The notes under the pieces: model-generated
The model's input: the letters and a program-made list of their open reading frames with translations, nothing else
What the model was told of the DNA's origin: nothing
Databases searched by the model: none
Translations under genes and position numbers: made by a program
Source: an uncultured Collinsella sp.
GTDB lineage: Bacteria; Actinomycetota; Coriobacteriia; Coriobacteriales; Coriobacteriaceae
Assembly (NCBI GenBank): GCA_902493125.1
Contig: CABUOF010000066.1
Location: 1 to 10,894, forward strand
Length of the DNA stretch: 10,894 nt
Reading direction: 5' to 3'
Part shown: positions 5,859 through 10,894 of the stretch, piece by piece
Layout of the letters: every line of letters begins with the position of its first letter
How positions within the stretch are numbered: position 1 is the first letter of the stretch

Positions 5859-5876
5859 GCGTGCCCCCGTCTGCGA

Positions 5877-6419
5877 TTACTTGTCGTCGTTGAGATTTTG
5901 CTTGATGTCGTCCGCGGCATCGGCAGCGTGATTCATAAGGTTGTTGATGCTGCCGGGTACGTCGCCGTCGCTATCGATGCGGTAGCGCATGCCAAAGAAC
6001 AGGCCAATCAGCATCAGCCATATCGTGGCGCCCCAGGCAAACAGCGCGACGATGGGGATCAGGATGGGAATGTTGAGGATGATCGCGTCGCGGCGCGTGG
6101 CGATAAACTTGGTGTCCAGGCTCAGGCGGAAGAGCTTTTTGAGGTACTCCCACACGCTGTCCATCTTCTTGGAGAAGTCGGTCTTTTCGCTCGACTTCTC
6201 GTAGGCGGCCTGCGCGGCGACCATCTCGGCTGAGGGCTCATCGACTGGCGCGGACTCGGTGGCGGCGTGCGCCGACGTGGTCTGGGTCTTGCCCTGCGAC
6301 TCGAGCCAAATGATGGCATCCAAGACGTTGCCGTCGGCGGCGTCGAGCGCGGCCTTGGCATCGGTGTAGCTCACGTTGCACTTGGTGCGGATGGTTTCAA
6401 CTTTTTCGAGGTCGTCCAT
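5877..6419 (-). CDS. DUF4342 protein: UBA-like N-terminus plus membrane segment
   Basis: The product has 180 residues. Residues 1-43 (LEKVETIRTKCNVSYTDAKA region, then LDAADGNVLDAIIWLE) form a UBA/EF-Ts-N-like three-helix bundle. A charged, Ala/Ser-rich linker (44-85) follows, then an amphipathic stretch (86-108) and a hydrophobic block at about 112-143, which could be one hairpin or two short TM helices. The tail is polar and acidic. This order matches DUF4342, a family of unknown function often seen next to two-component systems; that association is from family knowledge. Ribosome site AAAGGA precedes the ATG. It is the first gene of the operon with the response regulator and kinase, so a role as an accessory sensor or as a target of the pathway is plausible but unproven. 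Confidence 0.85.
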   Translation of the reverse strand: MDDLEKVETIRTKCNVSYTDAKAALDAADGNVLDAIIWLESQGKTQTTSAHAATESAPVDEPSAEMVAAQAAYEKSSEKTDFSKKMDSVWEYLKKLFRLSLDTKFIATRRDAIILNIPILIPIVALFAWGATIWLMLIGLFFGMRYRIDSDGDVPGSINNLMNHAADAADDIKQNLNDDK

Positions 6420-6445
6420 GACCTGTTCCTTTCGTTCGATGGGCG

Positions 6446-6472
6446 CGACGCCGGGCGATCTGCCCGGGCGCG
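6446..6472. repeat. GC-rich hairpin in the leader of the DUF4342-RR-HK operon
   Basis: CCGGGC (6451-6456) and GCCCGG (6462-6467) enclose GATCT; outer CG pairs extend the stem past single-base bulges to about 6446-6472. On the - strand transcript it lies about 25-50 bases before the ATG at 6419, between promoter and ribosome site. No T-run follows, so it is a leader structure, not a terminator. Confidence 0.5.
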
Positions 6473-6533
6473 AGCGTTGCGTTCGGCGGCCTGCGTGACG
6501 CCGCCCCGCCCTTGGTCGAACTCTATAGTGCAG

Positions 6534-6567
6534 GTTATAGATTAAGCGATTCTTGAGCCAAGATTAA
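6534..6567 (-). promoter_or_regulatory. Candidate promoter of the DUF4342-RR-HK operon with direct and inverted repeats
   Basis: On the - strand, TTGGCT (6556-6561) and TATAAC (6534-6539) are separated by 16 bp, giving a start near 6527 and a leader of about 108 nt. The heptamer AGATTAA (+ strand) is found at 6539-6545 and 6561-6567, exactly 22 bp apart, and TCTTG-AGC-CAAGA (6551-6563) is an inverted repeat between them. Direct repeats in phase with the helix are typical binding sites of OmpR-family regulators, so autoregulation by the operon's own regulator is a reasonable guess. Confidence 0.5.
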
Positions 6568-6773
6568 TGTTGGATGAGTTTTTGGGTAGCGGTGGGAAAA
6601 GTATTAGACCTCGATAGCGGGGGATGTGGTGCCGGTGCAAAACGGCGTCAAAGGTTGGTCGAGCAGGCGGTTTCTCCATTGATGTCCGCACAGCATGTGA
6701 CACTTACCCTGCCGCCCCGCTCTGCCGCGGCGGCATGCGTCTGAACAACGACTCTCTAAGGAGTTCGATACCG

Positions 6774-7013
6774 ATGAGTGACAACGCAAAGCATCTCGCA
6801 AAGAAGTGCGTAAAGGACGCGGGGCCGTGCCTCGCGCTGTGCGTAGCCGGCGCAGCGGTCGCGCTGCTGGCTGTTCTGGGGCCGTTCGACGTGCTCCGAA
6901 GTGCCAGCTTTCTGCATGTTTGCATGGCTCTTGCCGGCGCCACGATGACCGGCGGCGTGCTCGATCTGATCTTTTGGGTGTTTGACCCGTTTGGATGGAA
7001 GAACGAGGGGTAA
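6774..7013 (+). CDS. Small two-TM membrane protein, unknown
   Basis: The product has 79 residues. ATG at 6774 is chosen because AAGGAG lies 10 nt upstream; the frame is open further upstream, but without a ribosome site. After a short positive N-terminus (MSDNAKHLAKK) there are two hydrophobic stretches, about 18-36 and 43-67, separated by a short loop, ending in FDPFGWKNEG. Four cysteines are present (three at 12-23 and one at 50), without an obvious metal-binding spacing. I do not recognise a family. It is read divergently from the DUF4342-RR-HK operon, so it may be a target of that regulator. The next gene starts 85 bases downstream on the same strand. Confidence 0.7.
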   Translation: MSDNAKHLAKKCVKDAGPCLALCVAGAAVALLAVLGPFDVLRSASFLHVCMALAGATMTGGVLDLIFWVFDPFGWKNEG

Positions 7014-7034
7014 GCCCTAAGGAACGGAAGGGCT
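7013..7034. repeat. Short hairpin after the small membrane protein gene
   Basis: AGCCCT (7013-7018, overlapping the last base of the stop codon) pairs with AGGGCT (7029-7034) around a 10-nt loop. There is no T-run, so at most it is a weak or partial terminator between this gene and the phosphoesterase. Confidence 0.35.
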
Positions 7035-7098
7035 GGAACGGTTTGCTTGGCGATCGTGCAGAATGCGGGCTAGCGACTTACAGGGAAGTGGTGATCCG

Positions 7099-7824
7099 AT
7101 GACGGTCTATGTGACGGGTGATACTCACGGCGGTGCCGACATGCAAAAGCTGCGCGACTGGGATCTTGGAGACAGCCTGACGGGCGACGACTACCTGATT
7201 GTCGCGGGCGACTTTGGCTTTCCGTGGGATTTCTCTGCCGAGGAATGTGCCGACATCGCTTGGCTGGAGTCGCGCCCCTATACCGTGCTGTTCGTCGACG
7301 GCAACCACGAACGTTTCGATCACTGGGCGGAGCGTCCCATGGAACTGTGGCACGGCGGCCTGACGCAGCGCCTGTCGGACACCTCGCCCATCCGACGCCT
7401 GACGCGCGGCGAGGTTTTTGAGCTCGACGGCTCAACGATCTTTACCATGGGCGGCGCCACGAGCGTGGATAAGGAATACCGCATTCCGTATTCCAGCTGG
7501 TGGCCGCAGGAGCTGCCGGACGAGCGCAACTTTGAGGAGGTGCGGGCAAAGCTTGAGAGCATGGGCTGGAAGGTCGACTACGTGATCACCCACACCTGCT
7601 CTACGCGCATGCTTTCGCCCACGCTTTATCCGGCGCCCGGCTGGAATTATCCCGATGTCGATCGACTCACCACGTTTTTTGACGAGCTGGAGGACCGTCT
7701 GGACTACAAGCGCTGGTACTACGGGCATTTTCATCGGGATGTCAACCCGGCCGAGCGCCATACCGTGCTCTACGACTGCATCGTTCGCCTGGGCGACGAA
7801 CTCCAGCCCTGGGATATTGCGTAG
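7099..7824 (+). CDS. Calcineurin-like metallophosphoesterase
   Basis: The product has 241 residues when read from ATG 7099, which starts the fold directly (MTVYVTGDTHGG). All metal-binding blocks are present: D8 and H10 in GDTHGG, D38 in GDFGF, N69-H70 in GNHE, H165 in ITHTC, and H210 plus H212 in GHFH. The GGATSVDKEYR segment (118-128) is typical of the small cytoplasmic phosphoesterases common in Clostridia, Coriobacteriia and their phages. The enzyme should hydrolyse a phosphoester using two metal ions; its substrate is not predictable from sequence. An in-frame ATG at 7063 would add 12 residues without a better ribosome site. No signal peptide or TM is visible. It ends 15 bases from the end of gluQ, which converges from the right. 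Confidence 0.9.
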   Translation: MTVYVTGDTHGGADMQKLRDWDLGDSLTGDDYLIVAGDFGFPWDFSAEECADIAWLESRPYTVLFVDGNHERFDHWAERPMELWHGGLTQRLSDTSPIRRLTRGEVFELDGSTIFTMGGATSVDKEYRIPYSSWWPQELPDERNFEEVRAKLESMGWKVDYVITHTCSTRMLSPTLYPAPGWNYPDVDRLTTFFDELEDRLDYKRWYYGHFHRDVNPAERHTVLYDCIVRLGDELQPWDIA

Positions 7825-7839
7825 AGGCGGGGAGACTGG

Positions 7840-8841
7840 CTACTCGACCGTTACAGTGATGTTCTCCCGGTGTGCGCGGATGACGTCCCAGCTAAAGTGC
7901 TCGACCAGCTGCTCGGCAGAGCGCGGTGTGGCGTCCGGCGCGATGCCTGTTTGCCCGGCGAGCCAGCCCAGTAGTGCCTCGGGCGTACCAAAGCGGGTGC
8001 GGAGCTCGCCCAGGTCCAGATCGCGGTCTCGTTTGGAAAGGCGGCGGCCGTCCGGCGACATGAGCAGCGGAATGTGCGCGTAGCGCGGTGTGGGCAGTCC
8101 CAGCAGATGTTGCAGATAGATCTGGCGCGGCGTGGAACCAAGCAGGTCGCATCCGCGTACGATCTCGGTGACGCCCATGGCGGCGTCGTCGACCACCACG
8201 GCCAGCTGATAGGCAAACACGCCGTCGCTGCGACGCACCAAAAAGTCGCCGCACTCGGTGGCGAGCGCCTCGCATTGGGCACCATACGTGCGGTCCACAA
8301 ATTCGACCACATCGTCTGCGAGGTCGTCGACGGTGGGTACGCGCAGGCGCGTGGCCGGGGCGCGCAGGATGCTGCGGCGGGCGATTTCTTCGGCAGAAAG
8401 GCCTCTGCAGGCGCCGCGGTAGATGGGCGTGCCGTCGCTGGCATGCGGCGCGCTCGCGGTGTGGAGCTCGGCGCGCGTGCAAAAGCAGGGGTAGGTGAGG
8501 CCGGCGTCTTGCAGCCGGCGCAGGGCGCTCTCGTACAGGTCCAGGCGATCGTGCTGGTAGTAGGGGCCTTCGTCCCACTCAAGCCCTAGCCAAGCCAGGT
8601 CGTCAATCAGTTGAGCGGCAAGTTCCGGGCGCTTGCAGCGATCGTCCAGGTCCTCGATGCGCAACACGATGCTGCCGCCCTGGCTGCGGGCCGAAAGCCA
8701 CGCGCACAGGCAGCTGAACACGTTGCCCAGGTGCATGCGGCCCGAGGGCGACGGGGCAAAGCGGCCCACGACGGGGGTGGGCCCTGCCGTTGCCGGTGCG
8801 TCCGCGGAGTGTGTTGCTATGTTGCATGCGTTGATGTCCAT
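7840..8841 (-). CDS. gluQ: Glutamyl-Q tRNA(Asp) synthetase
   Basis: The product has 333 residues, a class I glutamyl-tRNA synthetase catalytic core without the anticodon-binding C-terminal half. The HIGH-equivalent is in FAPSPSGRMHLGN (28-40) and the KMSKS-equivalent is RRLSKRD (266-272). A zinc site of the GluQ type is present: C119 and C121 (CFC), Y141 and C145 (YRGAC). RIEDLDD (61-67) and the CDLLGSTPRQIYLQ block (231-244) are also typical. The enzyme activates glutamate without tRNA and attaches it to queuosine 34 of tRNA(Asp). The first about 24 residues precede the family core and are Ala/Pro-rich; a later start cannot be excluded, but no other ATG lies before the core, and the -10 box fits ATG 8841. 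The gene stands alone and converges on the phosphoesterase gene. Confidence 0.93.
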   Translation of the reverse strand: MDINACNIATHSADAPATAGPTPVVGRFAPSPSGRMHLGNVFSCLCAWLSARSQGGSIVLRIEDLDDRCKRPELAAQLIDDLAWLGLEWDEGPYYQHDRLDLYESALRRLQDAGLTYPCFCTRAELHTASAPHASDGTPIYRGACRGLSAEEIARRSILRAPATRLRVPTVDDLADDVVEFVDRTYGAQCEALATECGDFLVRRSDGVFAYQLAVVVDDAAMGVTEIVRGCDLLGSTPRQIYLQHLLGLPTPRYAHIPLLMSPDGRRLSKRDRDLDLGELRTRFGTPEALLGWLAGQTGIAPDATPRSAEQLVEHFSWDVIRAHRENITVTVE

Positions 8842-8848
8842 GCGGATG

Positions 8849-8854
8849 AGTATA
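8849..8854 (-). promoter_or_regulatory. Candidate -10 box placing gluQ as a leaderless transcript
   Basis: TATACT on the - strand ends 7 bases before the gluQ ATG (8841-8839). Transcription would start at or within a base or two of the start codon, leaving no room for a ribosome site, and none is seen. Leaderless mRNAs are common in Actinobacteria. The -35 zone (about 8872-8878) has no close match. Confidence 0.5.
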
Positions 8855-8915
8855 GCGCGGGAGGTGGGGGAGGCATCGACTCGACAGCTCGATCGCGCCC
8901 GCCAGCCAACCCCTC

Positions 8916-8956
8916 AAACGACAGAAACCCCGGCAGCTCTTCGCAACTACCGGGGT
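8916..8956 (-). terminator. Terminator-like hairpin upstream of gluQ
   Basis: ACCCCGG (8927-8933) and CCGGGGT (8950-8956) form a 7-bp GC-rich stem. Read on the - strand it is followed by TTTCTGTCGTTT, a broken T-tract. It could end a short - strand RNA made from the gap, or act as an attenuator ahead of gluQ. Confidence 0.45.
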
Positions 8957-9101
8957 CTCCGCGGAAAAGGGGGACATGATCCTCAAGCGAACGGCAAAGG
9001 GGCAAACCGTTTTCGCTCAACTGCTTTATGCCCCTCGGTTGGCGGCTCAATCAACGCGTGCCGCGCCCACACAAAGCCGCTACACCTGTGATGGAGCTAT
9101 G
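8925..9101 (-). ncRNA. Candidate structured small RNA or gluQ leader (pseudoknot followed by terminator)
   Basis: AGCGA-ACGG (8986-8994) pairs with CCGT-TT-TCGCT (9007-9017) with a two-base bulge. The loop of this stem holds AGGGGCA (8998-9004), which is perfectly complementary to TGCCCCT at 9029-9035, the layout of an H-type pseudoknot. On the - strand the structure precedes the terminator-like hairpin at 8927-8956, and a weak promoter pair (TTGGCA 9130-9135, TAGATA 9108-9113, spacing 16) precedes the structure. It matches no RNA family I can name. The strand, ends and existence of the RNA are inference. Confidence 0.25.
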
Positions 9102-9135
9102 AAGTGGTATCTATTGCTGGCGCTGGCCATGCCAA

Positions 9136-9181
9136 GGGTGTCCCTAATGACTAGTCATTTAAGAACGTCCCCAATGACTAG
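9136..9181. repeat. REP-like repeat with 14-bp perfect palindrome
   Basis: GTCCCTAATGACTAG (9140-9154) and GTCCCCAATGACTAG (9167-9181) are direct repeats with one mismatch, 27 bp apart. The first copy runs into AATGACTAGTCATT (9146-9159), a perfect palindrome. A further partial copy, GTCCCAATTGA, occurs near 9207. The GTCCC(C/T)A motif also matches part of the inverted repeat at 584-590. This looks like a small repetitive extragenic element; no adjacent transposase exists. Confidence 0.6.
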
Positions 9182-9301
9182 CTGCCGGGCGCGGGCGTGA
9201 CTTTTGTCCCAATTGACGCCCCGCTTACCTAGACGGTCGTGTCGTACGCTCGCAAACGTGGGACAATAACGCTGTTGATATCACAGACAAAGGATGTGCT
9301 T

Positions 9302-10894
9302 ATGAACGCCCCCGTTGCCAAAACCTGTCGGCAGCGCCGCCTGTTTGCGCGATTCGCTTCTGTCTGCGCACTCGTCGCGCTTGCATTGCTGCTACTGCCC
9401 GCCGCCGCACACGCCGACGGTTATTCCATGACCCAAACCTACATCAGCGCCACGGTTGAGGCCGATGGATCGCTGACCGTTGTCGAGGGACGCCAGTTTG
9501 ATTTCGACGACGACATCAACGGCGTGTTTTGGGAGATCAATACGGGCACCAACCAGCAGGGCGGCACGGCGGGCGTTGACGTGTTGAGTGTCGAGGAAGA
9601 GGACACCGCGTTTAACAAAGTCGATAGCGCGAACAAGGGCGATTCTGGCGTCTACACGGTCGAGCAGACCGGTGACGGCGTAAGGATTAAGGTGTTCAGC
9701 CCCCACGAGAGCGGCGACAGCGCGATCTATTACGTGAGCTACACCATGACCGGTGCGGTCATGAACTGGGCCGATACCGCCGAGCTCTACTGGAAGTTTG
9801 TGGGCGACGGCTGGTCCGCGGACTCCGATGACGTTGAGATGGAAGTGTACTTCGCAAATGCCGCTGCCGGTACGGCGGTCGTCAAGGGCGATAACTTCCG
9901 CGCATGGGGCCACGGCCCGCTGACGGGCGATGTATCGCTCGATGCGGACGAACCCATGGTCACCTATACCATTCCCTGCGTGCATCAGGGCGAATTCGCC
10001 GAGGCACGCATCGCCTTCCCTAGCGACTGGGTGCCGCAGCTTGCCGCTTCGGGCGAAGAGCGCATGTCAACGATCCTGAGCGAAGAGAAGGAATGGGCCG
10101 ACGAAGCTAACGCCCGCCGCGCTCACGCTCGCATGATTGCCAATGCACTTGCCGTGCTAAGTGTTGTTGCGGCGGTGGTCTTTACCGGCACAATCGTTAT
10201 GCTCAAGCTGCGCCGCCGCAAGCCCAAGCCGCTTTTCCAGGACGAATATTTCCGCGATGTGCCTTCGGCCGACCATCCCGCCGTGCTTTCGGCCCTCATG
10301 AGCTGGAACGAGGTGCCCGACCAGGCATATATCGCCACGCTCATGAAGCTCACTGACGACCGTGTGATCAAGCTGGAGCAGGCGACCGTGACCAAGGCCA
10401 AGAAGGGTCTGTTGGGGCGTGAAAAAGAAGAGCAGACGTATCGCGTGACGGTGAGTGATGCGGGCTGGAAGTCGGCCAAGGGCATTGACCACATGGTGCT
10501 CAAGGTCTTCTTTGCCGGTGCTAAGCCTGACGAGAACGGTGACCGTTCGCGCACGTTCGACGAGCTGCAGCACTACGTCAAGCAGCACGCTACACCCGTG
10601 GGCGACAAGCTCGAGGACTATCAGAACACCGTTAAGGGCAAGTTGGCCGATAGCGAGTACGTTGCCTCGGACGGCATTGTTGCAATGGTGTTTTGCCTGG
10701 TTCTTGGTATTCTGATCGCCTTTGTTCCCGTGGGATCCATCTTCTTTACCGATGGCGCACAGGCGAACATTACCGCCGCGGTTATCTCGGTGCCGATTGT
10801 GCTGGTGGGTATCGGCGTGGGCCTTACGTTCCGCCGCTTTACGCCGGAGGGCGCCGAGGTGGCGGCTCGCTGCAAGGCGCTCAAGCATTGGCTC
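9302..10894 (+). CDS. DUF2207 domain membrane protein (3' end outside window)
   Basis: The frame is open from ATG 9302 to the window edge, 531 residues, with AAAGGA 8 nt upstream of the start. Residues 1-37 form a signal peptide (positive QRRLFARF, hydrophobic VCALVALALLLLP, cleavage likely after AHA). An extracellular beta-rich DUF2207 domain follows (about 40-250), then a TM helix (281-303) with an RRRKPKP stop-transfer patch. A cytoplasmic region (about 305-455) precedes a TM pair (about 457-482 and 489-509). The final residues, FTPEGAEVAARCKALKHWL, match the usual join to the last cytoplasmic part, in which a (D/E)F segment normally follows, so the gene is cut by the window rather than broken. 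The function of DUF2207 proteins is unknown; their layout suggests an envelope or stress role. It is separated from gluQ by a 460-bp gap and appears to be a stand-alone transcript. Confidence 0.9.
   Translation, partial: MNAPVAKTCRQRRLFARFASVCALVALALLLLPAAAHADGYSMTQTYISATVEADGSLTVVEGRQFDFDDDINGVFWEINTGTNQQGGTAGVDVLSVEEEDTAFNKVDSANKGDSGVYTVEQTGDGVRIKVFSPHESGDSAIYYVSYTMTGAVMNWADTAELYWKFVGDGWSADSDDVEMEVYFANAAAGTAVVKGDNFRAWGHGPLTGDVSLDADEPMVTYTIPCVHQGEFAEARIAFPSDWVPQLAASGEERMSTILSEEKEWADEANARRAHARMIANALAVLSVVAAVVFTGTIVMLKLRRRKPKPLFQDEYFRDVPSADHPAVLSALMSWNEVPDQAYIATLMKLTDDRVIKLEQATVTKAKKGLLGREKEEQTYRVTVSDAGWKSAKGIDHMVLKVFFAGAKPDENGDRSRTFDELQHYVKQHATPVGDKLEDYQNTVKGKLADSEYVASDGIVAMVFCLVLGILIAFVPVGSIFFTDGAQANITAAVISVPIVLVGIGVGLTFRRFTPEGAEVAARCKALKHWL

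Larger units (their letters stand above)
6420..6773. other. Divergent intergenic region between the DUF4342 operon and the small membrane protein gene
   Basis: This 354-bp gap holds the left-going operon promoter and leader (6420-6567) and, on the right, about 200 bases before the + strand gene at 6774. In the right part a weak TTGATG with CACTTA 16 bp later (near 6680-6710) is the only promoter-like pair seen, and GCCGC...GCGGC forms a short hairpin near 6710-6735. No convincing small gene or RNA was recognised. Confidence 0.5.
8855..9301. other. Long intergenic region with structured elements
   Basis: The gap between gluQ and the DUF2207 gene contains, in order: a TCGA-rich symmetric stretch near 8875-8893, a terminator-like hairpin (8916-8956), a pseudoknot-capable segment (8986-9035), a weak - strand promoter-like pair (9108-9135), and a REP-like repeat (9136-9181). 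The last 120 bases should hold the DUF2207 promoter, but no clear -35/-10 pair was found there. Short open frames over this region lack ribosome sites and protein-like composition. Confidence 0.5.

Noticed and set aside
5649..6233. 194-residue frame on the + strand across regulator and DUF4342 genes
   Set aside because: Spans two real genes in antisense, with no ribosome site or recognisable domain.
7043..7076. Promoter for the metallophosphoesterase (TTGGCG with TAGCGA about 18 bp later)
   Set aside because: Both hexamers are poor; cotranscription with the small membrane protein gene is equally likely.
8976..9200. Small + strand frame in the gap before DUF2207
   Set aside because: No ribosome site, runs through the pseudoknot and REP-like repeat, and composition is not protein-like.
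9214..9275. Promoter for the DUF2207 gene (TTGACG near 9214, GACAAT near 9272)
   Set aside because: The two boxes are too far apart to form one promoter and each lacks a partner at proper spacing.
10157..10888. 243-residue frame on the - strand opposite the DUF2207 gene
   Set aside because: Antisense shadow; His/Arg-rich and without motifs, whereas the + strand frame has a signal peptide and family features.

Overview
The window is a high-GC bacterial chromosome segment, about 60% GC, with densely packed genes on both strands. Gene content and codon style fit a gut actinobacterium of the class Coriobacteriia, most likely a Collinsella relative. That placement is recognition from protein character, not a database result. 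No phage, IS transposase, CRISPR array or plasmid gene was found, so this looks mostly like ordinary chromosome with small repeat elements in the gaps.

Layout, left to right. (1) The 3' end of a Ppx/GppA-type phosphatase (+) converges on an AAA+ ATPase with a DUF4143 C-terminus (-). The gap between them (479-596) holds a large imperfect palindrome and a second hairpin. The ATPase promoter region carries a 33-bp tandem repeat in which each unit contains a palindrome. (2) Next come tRNA-Leu(UAA) (-) with its terminator, and a membrane-anchored TPR-like protein (-). (3) A two-gene + strand unit encodes an orphan galactitol-type PTS EIIB and a VOC-fold protein, closed by a strong bidirectional terminator at 3757-3793. 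(4) A - strand operon runs DUF4342 membrane protein, then OmpR-type response regulator, then HAMP-region sensor kinase. Its promoter carries a 22-bp-spaced direct repeat. Read divergently from it are a small two-TM protein (+) and a metallophosphoesterase (+). (5) gluQ (glutamyl-Q tRNA(Asp) synthetase, -) converges on the phosphoesterase and appears to be transcribed leaderless. (6) A 460-bp gap (8842-9301) contains a pseudoknot-capable structured segment, an intrinsic-terminator-like hairpin on the - strand, and a REP-like direct repeat/palindrome. (7) A secreted/membrane DUF2207 protein (+) runs off the right edge.

Functionally, the clearest unit is the DUF4342-RR-HK operon, a membrane-sensing two-component system with an accessory membrane protein. 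The PTS EIIB plus VOC pair lacks EIIA and EIIC in the window and must either work with a permease encoded elsewhere or be regulatory. The least explained material is non-coding: the tandem palindromic repeat at the ATPase promoter, the palindrome at 482-548, and the possible structured RNA upstream of gluQ. Promoter and RNA calls were made by eye and are tentative.
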